Shown: positions 1-7,444 of the stretch, piece after piece | How positions within the stretch are numbered: position 1 is the stretch's first letter | How the letters are laid out: each line of letters starts with the position of its first letter | Source of the DNA: Bacteroidales bacterium UBA1215 | GTDB taxonomy: Bacteria; Bacteroidota; Bacteroidia; Bacteroidales; WCHB1-69 | Assembly: GCA_002309475.1 (NCBI GenBank) | Contig: DBXJ01000015.1 | Location: 1 to 11,186 of the forward strand | Length of the DNA stretch: 11,186 nt | Reading direction: 5' to 3' | Notes under the pieces: model-generated | The model's database searches: none | What the model was told of the DNA's origin: nothing | What the model saw: only the letters and a program-made list of their open reading frames with translations | Program-made: the position numbers and the translations under genes

Positions 1-152
1 CATTGTTCCACACACGATTGTGTGTCCATAGTATTGACATTGGTCATGGATTGTATGCGTATGGGATTGGCACCGCCTATCCCTATTTCACCCACTTTGG
101 TCTCCCAAGTTTGACGGCGATGGTAAGAAAATAAATAATCTGTATAAAACAT
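1..152 (-). CDS. ispG: 4-hydroxy-3-methylbut-2-enyl diphosphate synthase, N-terminal part (cut by window edge)
   Basis: IspG (GcpE) is the iron-sulfur enzyme that makes HMBPP in the MEP pathway of isoprenoid synthesis. Only the first 50 codons lie in the window; the rest continues past the left edge. The translation runs from the ATG at 152-150 and includes RRQTWETKVGEIGIGG, then NPIRIQSMTNVNTMDTQSC. The 'GG.NPIRIQSMT...DT..CV.Q' block is the characteristic N-terminal signature of IspG, and the YxRRxT..V.IG lead-in resembles the Bacteroides form. The ATG is the only sensible start; there is no clear Shine-Dalgarno sequence. The gene is divergent from lysS and has its own -7 box about 24 bases upstream. 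The large insert domain typical of Bacteroidota IspG would lie outside the window, so it cannot be checked here. Confidence 0.9.
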   Translation of the reverse strand, partial: MFYTDYLFSYHRRQTWETKVGEIGIGGANPIRIQSMTNVNTMDTQSCVEQ

Positions 153-175
153 GTTCTTCAAAAATAAACCGTATG

Positions 176-183
176 CAAAGGTA
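176..183 (-). promoter_or_regulatory. Bacteroidota-type -7 box for ispG
   Basis: The minus strand reads TACCTTTG, an exact match to the Bacteroidota sigma-70 -7 consensus TAnnTTTG. It lies about 24 bases before the ispG ATG, so the leader would be under 20 bases. No good TTTG -33 element is visible at the usual 19-20 base distance, which lowers confidence. Confidence 0.5.
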
Positions 184-222
184 TAAAAACCTGTGCCTGT
201 TTTAAGTAAAAAAAAAGATAAT

Positions 223-257
223 TTTTCAACAATTTATCAATAATTTCATGTTGAAAA
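223..257. repeat. 9-bp inverted repeat between divergent ispG and lysS promoters
   Basis: TTTTCAACA (223-231) is matched by TGTTGAAAA (249-257), with a 17-base AT-rich spacer. It sits between the ispG -7 box and the lysS promoter, downstream of neither, so it is not an obvious terminator for either gene. It could be a regulator site or a chance dyad in AT-rich DNA. Confidence 0.35.
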
Positions 258-315
258 TATAGCCTATTGATTTTAAGTATTTAGTAAATTTCTCTAATTT
301 ATTTTTAGAAAAACC

Positions 316-346
316 TTGTTTAAGTATGAAATTTGTTGTACTTTTG
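316..346 (+). promoter_or_regulatory. Promoter of the lysS-dnaB-pgk cluster
   Basis: A TTG (-33 core) at 316-318 is followed after 20 bases by TACTTTTG at 339-346, an exact match to the Bacteroidota -7 consensus TAnnTTTG. The predicted transcript would start near 352 and carry a leader of roughly 55-60 bases before lysS. Confidence 0.65.
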
Positions 347-409
347 CAATAATTAATAATTGATTTTCAATAACAAATTCTCAAAAGTATTTGTTGGCAA
401 TAAATTTAT

Positions 410-2131
410 ATGTATATGGAATTAAGTGAACAGGAAGTAATTAGAAGAGAGAAATTAAAAGCTTTTCAAGATTTAGGCGTTAATCCTTATCCGGCTGCAG
501 AATATCCGGTGAATGCCTATGCAAAAGAAATTCTTGAGAAATATCCACAAGACAACACACTCTATCAAGATGTTTGTGTGGCAGGCAGAATTATGAGCCA
601 AAGAATTATGGGTGCCGTAGCCTTTTACGAATTGCAAGATGCCACCGGCAGAATTCAAGTTTATGCAAAACGTGACGATCTATGCCCGGGTGAAGACAAA
701 ACCCTTTACAATAGCATTTACAAAAAATTAGATTTAGGGGATATTATTGGTGTGAAAGGATTTGTTTTTGTTACACAAATGGGTGAAATCACCATCCATG
801 TAAAAGAATACACCCTTTTGTCAAAGTCTTTGCGTCCTTTGCCGGTTGTAAAACAAACCGACGACAAAGTTTATGACGCCTTCACCGATCCGGAACAACG
901 CTATCGTATGCGTTATTTGGATTTGATTGTCAATCCGTCTGTAAAAGATGTTTTTGTAAAAAGAACCAAAATCATCAATATCATCCGTGAATATTACAAT
1001 TCAAAAGGTTATTTGGAAGTGGAGACTCCTGTATTGCAACCTATTCCGGGAGGTGCCACCGCTCGTCCTTTTATCACCCATCATAATGCTTTGGATATTC
1101 CTCTCTATTTGAGAATTGCCAACGAATTATATTTAAAACGTTTAATTGTCGGCGGTTTTGACGGAGTATATGAATTTAGCCGCAATTTCCGCAATGAAGG
1201 TATGGACAGAACCCACAATCCTGAATTCACCTGCATGGAAGTCTATGTCGCCTACAAAGACTACAATTGGATGATGAATTCCATTGAAGAATTGTTGGAA
1301 AAAATAGCCATCTCTGTTCATGGCTCCACCAAAGTGCCCATCGGTGACCATGTGATAGATTTCAAACGACCTTTCAAACGCATTACCATGATAGAAGCCA
1401 TTAAAGAACACACGGGCATTGACATCACAGGTATGAATGAAGAACAGTTGAGAGCCACTGCACAGAAATTGAATGTAGAAATAAACGATACCATGGGTGT
1501 CGGTAAATTGATAGATGAAATTTTCGGCACATGCTGCGAAAGCAAGTATATACAACCGACTTTCATCACCGACTACCCTATTGAAATGTCTCCTTTATGC
1601 AAACGTCACCGCAACAATTCGGAATTGACAGAACGTTTTGAGTTGATGGTCAACGGTAAAGAATTAGCCAATGCCTATTCAGAACTGAACGACCCGATTG
1701 ACCAACGCTATCGTTTCCAAGAACAACTGCGTTTGAATGCAAAAGGCGATGACGAAGCCATGTATATCGACCAAGATTTTCTCCGTGCCATGGAATACGG
1801 CATGCCACCCACCTCGGGTTTAGGGATAGGCATAGACAGATTGGTGATGATTATGACCAATCAACCTTCTATTCAAGATGTTTTGTTTTTCCCGCAAATG
1901 CGTCCGGAAAAGAAAGCCGCTGTTGCCAGTGACAACGATTTTGAACAAAGAGGGGTGCCTACCATTTGGATTCCGGTATTGCGACAAGCCGGCATTCAGA
2001 CTATTGAAGCATTGCAAGCCGCTGCTGACACCAAATTGTTCAATACCCTCAACGGCCTCCGCAAGAAAAACAAAATGGATGTTCCTGCACTACAACTCAC
2101 TGAAGTTCAATCATGGATAAATAAGGAGTAA
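410..2131 (+). CDS. lysS: Lysine--tRNA ligase, class II
   Basis: Cytoplasmic enzyme that activates lysine with ATP and charges tRNA-Lys. The 573-residue protein has the expected order: an N-terminal OB-fold anticodon-binding domain (about 50-150, containing VAGRIMSQRIMGAVAFYELQD), then the class II catalytic core. Motif 2 is seen as EFSRNFRNEG (255-264) followed by THNPEFT, and motif 3 as GLGIGIDR (470-477). PGGATARPF, also typical of LysRS, precedes motif 2. After FFPQMRPEK there are about 72 extra residues with a helix-hairpin-helix-like pattern (WIPVLRQAGIQTIEAL); E. coli LysRS lacks this, but Bacteroidota LysRS proteins commonly have it. Two in-frame ATGs lie at 410 and 416; the second (MELSEQE) matches the usual start of relatives almost as well, so the N-terminus is uncertain by two codons. 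First gene of a likely operon with dnaB, whose start is 3 bases after this stop. Confidence 0.96.
   Translation: MYMELSEQEVIRREKLKAFQDLGVNPYPAAEYPVNAYAKEILEKYPQDNTLYQDVCVAGRIMSQRIMGAVAFYELQDATGRIQVYAKRDDLCPGEDKTLYNSIYKKLDLGDIIGVKGFVFVTQMGEITIHVKEYTLLSKSLRPLPVVKQTDDKVYDAFTDPEQRYRMRYLDLIVNPSVKDVFVKRTKIINIIREYYNSKGYLEVETPVLQPIPGGATARPFITHHNALDIPLYLRIANELYLKRLIVGGFDGVYEFSRNFRNEGMDRTHNPEFTCMEVYVAYKDYNWMMNSIEELLEKIAISVHGSTKVPIGDHVIDFKRPFKRITMIEAIKEHTGIDITGMNEEQLRATAQKLNVEINDTMGVGKLIDEIFGTCCESKYIQPTFITDYPIEMSPLCKRHRNNSELTERFELMVNGKELANAYSELNDPIDQRYRFQEQLRLNAKGDDEAMYIDQDFLRAMEYGMPPTSGLGIGIDRLVMIMTNQPSIQDVLFFPQMRPEKKAAVASDNDFEQRGVPTIWIPVLRQAGIQTIEALQAAADTKLFNTLNGLRKKNKMDVPALQLTEVQSWINKE
2123..2128 (+). 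promoter_or_regulatory. Shine-Dalgarno sequence for dnaB
   Basis: AAGGAG lies 6 bases before the dnaB ATG and overlaps the last codons of lysS. A clear site like this is not seen before most other genes in the window. It fixes the dnaB start and fits translation of dnaB from the lysS message. Confidence 0.65.
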
Positions 2132-2134
2132 ACA

Positions 2135-3613
2135 ATGGCTGAAGCAAAAAAAACGAAAACAAAAGTGAAAACTGCCACATTGGACGACATTGACAATCAA
2201 GGTCGCACCATGCCGCAAGCCATTGAGTTTGAAGAAGCTCTGCTCGGTTCGATGATGTTGGAACAAAATGCAACCGGACAAATTATTGATTCTTTATTAC
2301 CTGAAATGTTCTACAAAGAACAAAACAGAATCATCTTTGTTGCCATGCAACAGATTTATAGAACCCAAAATCCCGTTGATTTGTTATCTGTTACAGAACA
2401 ATTAAGAAGAAACAAAGAACTGACACAAATTGGCGGACAATACTACTTGGCAATGCTGACAGAAAAAGTGGTTTCCTCTGCCAATATTGAATATTACGCC
2501 AGAATTATCAAAGAAAAATACATTCAGCGACAATTGATCAGCATTTCTACGCAAACCATCCACGATGCTTTCGACGACCAAGATGCCTTCTATTTGCTGG
2601 ATGAAGCGGAAAAAGGACTGTACGAAATTCAAGAGAAAAATTTCACACGCAACAGTGTTGAAATGAGTGTTCTGGTGAAAAAATTTATTGATGAATTAAA
2701 TATCGCACGCCAACAAGGTGAAGAAATTCGTGGCGTTCCTTCCGGATTTACCGAGTTAGACAAATTGACAAATGGTTGGCAACGCTCCAATTTGATTATC
2801 ATTGCCGCCCGTCCCGGTATGGGAAAAACAGCTTTTGTACTTTCCATGGCAAGAAATATGGCAGTGGACAAAAAAAGACCTGTTGCTATCTTCTCTTTGG
2901 AAATGTCGGCAGCAGACTTGGTGATGCGTTTAGCTTCTTCGGAATTGAAAATTGACCAAGACAAACTACGAAAGGCGAGACTTACCGACCAAGAATGGGA
3001 GCAAGTGATTAATGGAATGGAAACTTTGGCAGAAGCGCCTCTTTATATTGACGATACTCCCGGTTTAAACCTCTTCGCTCTTAGAGCCAAATGCAGAAGA
3101 TTAAAACAGCAACATAAAATTCAATGCATTATTATTGACTACTTGCAATTAATGAATAGCGACAACTCAGGACGGCAAACCAATCGTGAGCAAGAAATCA
3201 GCACCATTTCCCGGTCATTGAAAGGATTGGCAAAAGAATTGGATATTCCTGTTATTGCCCTTTCACAATTGAATCGTGGTGTAGAAAGTAGAACTGCTAC
3301 ATCAAAACGTCCACAACTATCCGATCTTCGTGAATCGGGAGCCATTGAGCAGGATGCTGATATGGTTTTGTTCATCTATCGACCTGAATATTACAAAATT
3401 GAAGCATTTGAAGACAATCAACCTTCTGCAGGTAAAGCAGATATTATCATTGCTAAACACCGTAATGGTGCATTGGACGATGTCCGTCTGCGTTTTATCA
3501 AAGAACAAGCTAAATTCACAGACATGCCTATCGACACGCTACAATCAATGACCTTACCATCAAAAATCAATGAAGCAACAGATGAAATTAATGATGATAA
3601 TGTTCCTTTTTAA
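2135..3613 (+). CDS. dnaB: Replicative DNA helicase DnaB
   Basis: Hexameric ATP-driven helicase that unwinds DNA ahead of the replication fork and recruits primase. The 492-residue protein begins with a Lys-rich tail, then the helical DnaB N-terminal domain (about 28-130; starting around PQAIEFEEALLGSMM), a linker, and a RecA-like C-terminal domain from about 195 (GVPSGFTELDKLTNGW). The Walker A motif is ARPGMGKT (225-232), the Walker B motif is IIIDYLQL (332-339), and SQLNRGVESR begins at 377. SDLRESGAIEQDADMV and the C-terminal KHRNGALDDVRLRF are also diagnostic of the DnaB family. No intein interrupts the Walker motifs and the length is close to the family norm. The acidic C-terminus (NDDNVPF) is typical. 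The start is set by the AAGGAG site, 3 bases after the lysS stop; pgk follows after 11 bases. Probably co-transcribed with both. Confidence 0.97.
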   Translation: MAEAKKTKTKVKTATLDDIDNQGRTMPQAIEFEEALLGSMMLEQNATGQIIDSLLPEMFYKEQNRIIFVAMQQIYRTQNPVDLLSVTEQLRRNKELTQIGGQYYLAMLTEKVVSSANIEYYARIIKEKYIQRQLISISTQTIHDAFDDQDAFYLLDEAEKGLYEIQEKNFTRNSVEMSVLVKKFIDELNIARQQGEEIRGVPSGFTELDKLTNGWQRSNLIIIAARPGMGKTAFVLSMARNMAVDKKRPVAIFSLEMSAADLVMRLASSELKIDQDKLRKARLTDQEWEQVINGMETLAEAPLYIDDTPGLNLFALRAKCRRLKQQHKIQCIIIDYLQLMNSDNSGRQTNREQEISTISRSLKGLAKELDIPVIALSQLNRGVESRTATSKRPQLSDLRESGAIEQDADMVLFIYRPEYYKIEAFEDNQPSAGKADIIIAKHRNGALDDVRLRFIKEQAKFTDMPIDTLQSMTLPSKINEATDEINDDNVPF

Positions 3614-3624
3614 ATAATTAAATT

Positions 3625-4824
3625 ATGTGTCCAAAAATTAACTTTAACAATTACAATTTTAAAGGTAAAAAAGCCTTAGTAAGAGTTGACTACAATGTTC
3701 CTCTTAATGAAGCATTTCAAATTCAAGATACAAAACGTATTGACGTTTCCATTCCTACCATCAAAAAAATTCTCAACGATGGAGGCAGTGTGATACTTAT
3801 CTCACACTTAGGCAGACCCAAAAACAAAGAAATTGAATTTTCTCTTAAACACATTCTTCCTTACTTGAAAGAATGTTTAGCAGGAGTAAATATCTATTTT
3901 GCTGACACTTGTATGGGTCCTGCAACTAAAGAGATGGCAAAAAAATTACAACCCGGAGAAGTTCTGTTGTTGGAAAATGTTCGCTATTTTGCTGAAGAAG
4001 AAGCCGGTGACGAAAATTTCGCCAAGGAATTAGCATCCTATGGAGATGTTTTTGTACATGAAGCATTTTCTACCGCTCACCGCAAACATGCCTCCACCGC
4101 TGTTATTGCAAAATTCTTCCCCAACGACAAAATGTTCGGCATTTCCATGAATCAAGAAATTGAAAGTTTGAGAAAAATTATGGAAAGCCCCAAACATCCT
4201 GTTACGGCTATCATTGGCGGTTCGAAAATTTCCAGCAAAATCAAAGTCATCACCAATTTGATGAAAAAAGTTGACAATATCATCATTGGTGGCGGCATGG
4301 ACTTTACTTTCCAAAAAGCCATGGGCGGACATATCGGAAAATCATTGTGTGAAGACGATATGTTAGACGTTGCAAGAGAGATTGCTGAACAAGCTAAACA
4401 AAACAATGTAAACTTATATTTAACTATCGACCGTGTAGCAGGTGACAGTTTCAGCAACGATGCACGCCGTGCCATCTACTATGCCAAAAATATTCCCGAC
4501 GACATGGAAGGTATGGATATAGGACCGGAAACCGCCATCTTGTACAGAGATGTAATTATGAAATCTGCCACTATTTTGTGGAATGGTCCTATGGGAGTAT
4601 TTGAAATGGACAACTTCAGCAACGGCACATTTATGATTGCCGATGCCATTGTTCATGCAACCGAAAATGGTGCATTTTCATTGGTAGGTGGTGGCGACTC
4701 CGTTTCTGCTACCAAAAAATTTCATCTAACCGATAGATTTAGTTATATTTCTATTGCCGGTGGTGCCATGTTGGAATACTGCGAAGGAAAAATACTTCCC
4801 GGCATTGCCGCCATTGAGGAATAG
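3625..4824 (+). CDS. pgk: Phosphoglycerate kinase, with some divergent active-site motifs
   Basis: Glycolytic and gluconeogenic cytoplasmic enzyme interconverting 1,3-bisphosphoglycerate + ADP and 3-phosphoglycerate + ATP. The 399-residue length is normal for bacteria. Conserved blocks in order: VRVDYNVPL (19-27), SHLGRPK (60-66), LLENVR (115-120), AHRKHAST (151-158), GGSKISSKI (198-206), GGGM (222-225), WNGPMGVFE (319-327) and GGGDSV (355-360). GGSK.SSKI is the form usual in Bacteroidota. Two normally near-invariant blocks differ: residues 144-149 read HEAFST-like VHEAFS where VNDAFG is usual, and 376-381 read SIAGGA where STGGGA is usual. The His, Arg and Lys ligands nearby are kept, so activity is likely but not certain; it may be a diverged lineage or a paralogue. 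It starts 11 bases after the dnaB stop with no clear Shine-Dalgarno sequence and ends just before a strong terminator, so it is probably the last gene of the operon. Confidence 0.95.
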   Translation: MCPKINFNNYNFKGKKALVRVDYNVPLNEAFQIQDTKRIDVSIPTIKKILNDGGSVILISHLGRPKNKEIEFSLKHILPYLKECLAGVNIYFADTCMGPATKEMAKKLQPGEVLLLENVRYFAEEEAGDENFAKELASYGDVFVHEAFSTAHRKHASTAVIAKFFPNDKMFGISMNQEIESLRKIMESPKHPVTAIIGGSKISSKIKVITNLMKKVDNIIIGGGMDFTFQKAMGGHIGKSLCEDDMLDVAREIAEQAKQNNVNLYLTIDRVAGDSFSNDARRAIYYAKNIPDDMEGMDIGPETAILYRDVIMKSATILWNGPMGVFEMDNFSNGTFMIADAIVHATENGAFSLVGGGDSVSATKKFHLTDRFSYISIAGGAMLEYCEGKILPGIAAIEE

Positions 4825-4840
4825 AAACAATACGCATGAC

Positions 4841-4869
4841 AAAAGGGGCTTCCGTTGGAAGCCCCTTTT
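4841..4869. terminator. Bidirectional intrinsic terminator
   Basis: AAAAGGGGCTTCC (4841-4853) and GGAAGCCCCTTTT (4857-4869) form a perfect 13-bp stem with a 3-base GTT loop. The GC core is flanked by A and T runs on both sides, so it can end transcription in either direction. It lies 16 bases after the pgk stop and 24 bases beyond the stop of the facing minus-strand gene, serving both convergent units. Confidence 0.92.
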
Positions 4870-4893
4870 CATTTATTTGAATATAAATAACTA

Positions 4894-6198
4894 CTATTCG
4901 CCTGTTTCACCATTGCCTGCTATACCCTCTTGTTGTTCTTTACGCATATTGGCCAAAGGAGCCAAAAGAATATAGGTCCAAATCGGCAAAATGACCGATT
5001 TATACCGGCAAATTGCCCCTGCATTCGGTGTGGTATATCCTATCAACAACATTACCACCATACAAAAACAAAACAAAAATATCATTTTGTTGTCCATTTT
5101 TACCTTCTTCATGCACAAAAACAAGATAGTTGTCAATAGTGAAAGTGCTAAAAACAAATTTTCTGCAAACACATAGCCTTCCAACCATGAAGAGACCGGT
5201 TTGGGTGCCATAACCGCATTATAAAAAGCCCGTGGTGCGTTGATAAAAAAACTACTAATAGTTCCATCCAAATGAGGAACTTGCATATCCAATCCATCAA
5301 ACAATTGCGTTTCTACAGCGATGAAATTATGATTCTTGTTGGTCAACATACCTATCACATCGAAGGAGGAACCTGCATAAAACAAATTCAATGTCACCAC
5401 TATCCACAATCCTACAATCATGACAAAACCATATTTTTTCCATTCCTTGCCTTGCCAAAAATGACAGATAACATATACTATTGCCAACAACATCATCACA
5501 ATAGCAAAATAAACTCTTGTATAAAGCACCATCACTGCGAACAACAATGCCAATATCATATCTATCATTTTATATTTTTGCAAACTGCGTTGCAAAAAGA
5601 ACAAAAATCCTGACATTGCCAAGAAGAATAAGGGCTCTTTTAAAATACCGGACGTCCAAAACAAAGCTGTCGGCAGCAAAAACAAGGCTCCTATGGCAAT
5701 ATAATTTTCCGTTTTTGTTTGAGGATTGAAAAAATGATACAAGAAAAAACTACCGCAAAAGGCAAAAAAACACATCATCAATATATGCACCGGATAGTAA
5801 TGAAAGCTAATAAAATTCAACAAAGCATTCACTCTCAACACGGTTCTGTTTTCATTGATAATATTTTGCTCGTATTCCCGCTGCCAAGCATGATTCAATT
5901 GCTGTCCTGCGGCAAGGGTGGCGGCATCATTTTTTCCTAACATCAAATTGGCAAACATGCGTGGATTTTTCTTACTCAACTGATAAAATTCCACACTGGA
6001 AGAAAAAGTGCTTTTGGAATCGTAGTTCCCTACATAATAAAACTCGTATATACCATAGAATGCACAACCCAATAAAATTTTCACAAAGAATAATCCTACC
6101 ACCCATTTTTTGCTAAAAAAACGGATAGAAAAGAATTTGCTTTGGACAATTATCGCCAAAAACAATATTAAATAAACCGCAAAAATTACCAAAGCCAA
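4894..6198 (-). CDS. Multi-pass inner-membrane protein of unknown function
   Basis: I do not recognise a named family with confidence. The 434-residue protein is strongly hydrophobic with about 9-11 predicted membrane segments, the first at residues 1-18 and the second around 32-55. Next comes a roughly 60-residue polar loop containing SVEFYQLSKKNPRMFANLML and a Trp/Asn-rich stretch. Later features are the segment FWTSGILKEPLFFLAM, a Tyr-Thr-Arg-Val-Tyr (YTRVY) stretch, and a C-terminal PNAGAICRYKSVILP. Polar loops and an RYK-then-Pro pattern of this kind occur in polysaccharide polymerases and GT-C-type glycosyltransferases (EpsG/Wzy-like), so an envelope-glycan role is a guess only. The start is a TTG at 6198-6196: the frame is open back to 6228 but holds no ATG or GTG, and starting later would lose the first membrane segment. 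It overlaps the upstream lipoprotein gene by 13 bases, suggesting translational coupling. It ends facing pgk at a shared terminator. Confidence 0.85.
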   Translation of the reverse strand: MALVIFAVYLILFLAIIVQSKFFSIRFFSKKWVVGLFFVKILLGCAFYGIYEFYYVGNYDSKSTFSSSVEFYQLSKKNPRMFANLMLGKNDAATLAAGQQLNHAWQREYEQNIINENRTVLRVNALLNFISFHYYPVHILMMCFFAFCGSFFLYHFFNPQTKTENYIAIGALFLLPTALFWTSGILKEPLFFLAMSGFLFFLQRSLQKYKMIDMILALLFAVMVLYTRVYFAIVMMLLAIVYVICHFWQGKEWKKYGFVMIVGLWIVVTLNLFYAGSSFDVIGMLTNKNHNFIAVETQLFDGLDMQVPHLDGTISSFFINAPRAFYNAVMAPKPVSSWLEGYVFAENLFLALSLLTTILFLCMKKVKMDNKMIFLFCFCMVVMLLIGYTTPNAGAICRYKSVILPIWTYILLAPLANMRKEQQEGIAGNGETGE

Positions 6199-7217
6199 TC
6201 TGACAAAGTATTTGATTCTGTTGTAGATTCACCTTCTTCTTCCACCTCTTCTTCGGTGGTTGTTTGCCAACTATCCGGCATTTCAATACCCAAATAGGTA
6301 GCCAAACGAGCCAGACAAGTAGTAGCGACATCGTATGGGACCAACTCTGGTGCTTTGCCTTTTCGTAACAAAATATAACCGGTATTGTTTTTCTTAACCA
6401 ATTCACTAACATCTACAATGTCAACCTCTTCACCACTATAATTATACACTGAAAGCTGGTCGAAATCTTTAAAACTGGTTTGGAATAAAATATTCATCGG
6501 TTCCAAACGTTCGTGCAGGGCTATTTCGTTCCATATCCAACTTTCATCTAAAGGAATAGTCATTCGGGCAGTATCGGCAAATTGTATTACAGCCGTATAG
6601 TCAATATCAAAATGCGGTTTTTCCACATAGACAAAATTGCCATACGAATCTATAAAATATCTGTCTATCACTTTCTTATTTTTACTTTCACCTTCTTTGT
6701 AGCCCTCGTCTGAAAGTGAAAACAATTTGTCATAAGTTTTTGTTACAACAACATTGTACAAGCTGTCAATTTCACACGACCATTCTTCACTTTCTACATA
6801 TTTTGACATTTCTCTGCCTACATTATATACTATAGGTATAGCCGATATGACTTCCCGTTTGGACAAATCTACTGTCGCCAACACCTTGTAAATAGGTTCC
6901 CCTTCACTGGCTATGAGCCAAATGTCAAATTCATCTGAAAACGATTCCACCTTGCTCAATAAATACCAATCACTTGGAATAGTCGTTTTGAGAACATAGG
7001 GCTCTCCTTCAAAATTCTTCATCGCATTGATGATGCTTGATTCTATATCTATAGGCAATTTACTTGCACTATCCACCTCCATAGAATGACTATTGATTTG
7101 ACAAGGAACTGACATACTTGCAAATTCCATATCAAAAATACTCACTTCATCGTGTTTACAGCCCACTATGGCTAACAACAACAAAGCTATGACGCTTACT
7201 TTTACCGTTTTTTTCAT
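6186..7217 (-). CDS. Lipoprotein of unknown function with acidic C-terminal tail
   Basis: A 343-residue predicted lipoprotein. The N-terminus has two Lys, a hydrophobic segment (VIALLLLAIVG) and a lipobox ending at Cys20 (AIVGC), so it should be exported and lipid-anchored. The next residues (KHDEVSIF) are charged. The mature part is mainly polar and probably mixed alpha/beta (for example SYGNFVYVEKPHFDIDYTAV and FKDFDQLSVYNYSGEEVDIVDV); I recognise no domain. The last 25 residues are low-complexity Glu/Thr/Ser followed by a short Trp-rich end (TEEEVEEEGES then SDWLW). It is the first gene of a two-gene unit: its last 13 bases overlap the start of the membrane protein gene, which implies the two act together. 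A -7 box lies 29 bases upstream. There is no visible Shine-Dalgarno sequence; the ATG at 7217 is chosen because it gives the shortest complete signal peptide. Confidence 0.85.
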   Translation of the reverse strand: MKKTVKVSVIALLLLAIVGCKHDEVSIFDMEFASMSVPCQINSHSMEVDSASKLPIDIESSIINAMKNFEGEPYVLKTTIPSDWYLLSKVESFSDEFDIWLIASEGEPIYKVLATVDLSKREVISAIPIVYNVGREMSKYVESEEWSCEIDSLYNVVVTKTYDKLFSLSDEGYKEGESKNKKVIDRYFIDSYGNFVYVEKPHFDIDYTAVIQFADTARMTIPLDESWIWNEIALHERLEPMNILFQTSFKDFDQLSVYNYSGEEVDIVDVSELVKKNNTGYILLRKGKAPELVPYDVATTCLARLATYLGIEMPDSWQTTTEEEVEEEGESTTESNTLSDWLW

Positions 7218-7245
7218 TTTTCTATATTATATCTATATCATCGTG

Positions 7246-7253
7246 CAAAGATA
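7246..7253 (-). promoter_or_regulatory. Bacteroidota-type -7 box for the lipoprotein/membrane-protein unit
   Basis: The minus strand reads TATCTTTG, matching TAnnTTTG exactly, 29 bases before the lipoprotein ATG. The nearest TTTG upstream (complement of CAAA at 7269-7272) is only 15 bases away, shorter than the usual 19-20, so the -33 assignment is poor. Confidence 0.55.
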
Positions 7254-7357
7254 TAAAAAAAATATTTGCAAATTTCATTTTTTTCATAACCTATGCCTGT
7301 TAACATCTACAACATCCCTCACAGTTGATGACACCTAAATATATGAGAAAAAAATTA

Positions 7358-7365
7358 TATATTTG
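7358..7365 (+). promoter_or_regulatory. Bacteroidota-type -7 box for the flavoprotein gene
   Basis: TATATTTG matches TAnnTTTG exactly, 80 bases before the flavoprotein ATG. No well-placed TTTG -33 element is visible (a TTG at 7325-7327 is too far). It is divergent from the lipoprotein promoter; the two -7 boxes are about 105 bases apart. Confidence 0.5.
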
Positions 7366-7444
7366 CAACATGAAATTAGCATCAAAACACACTAAAATTA
7401 GTTTCATTTATATCTTTTTTAATAAATCATTCAAACAATAACAA

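Noticed and set aside
1142..1555. 137-codon open frame on the minus strand inside lysS
   Set aside because: Lies wholly antisense to a certain gene. The translation has no recognisable motif and an amino-acid make-up expected of an antisense frame.
2629..2964. 111-codon minus-strand frame inside dnaB
   Set aside because: Antisense to the conserved Walker A region of dnaB, with no motif or promoter of its own.
5272..5613. 113-codon open frame on the plus strand (His/Gln-rich)
   Set aside because: Antisense to the membrane protein gene. The His/Gln/Tyr richness comes from the complement of hydrophobic codons, not from a real protein.
6186..6228. Programmed frameshift joining the lipoprotein and membrane protein
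   Set aside because: No slippery heptamer or downstream structure is evident in the 40-base shared window, and a lipoprotein tail fused to a first membrane segment makes little sense. Coupled reinitiation at TTG is simpler.
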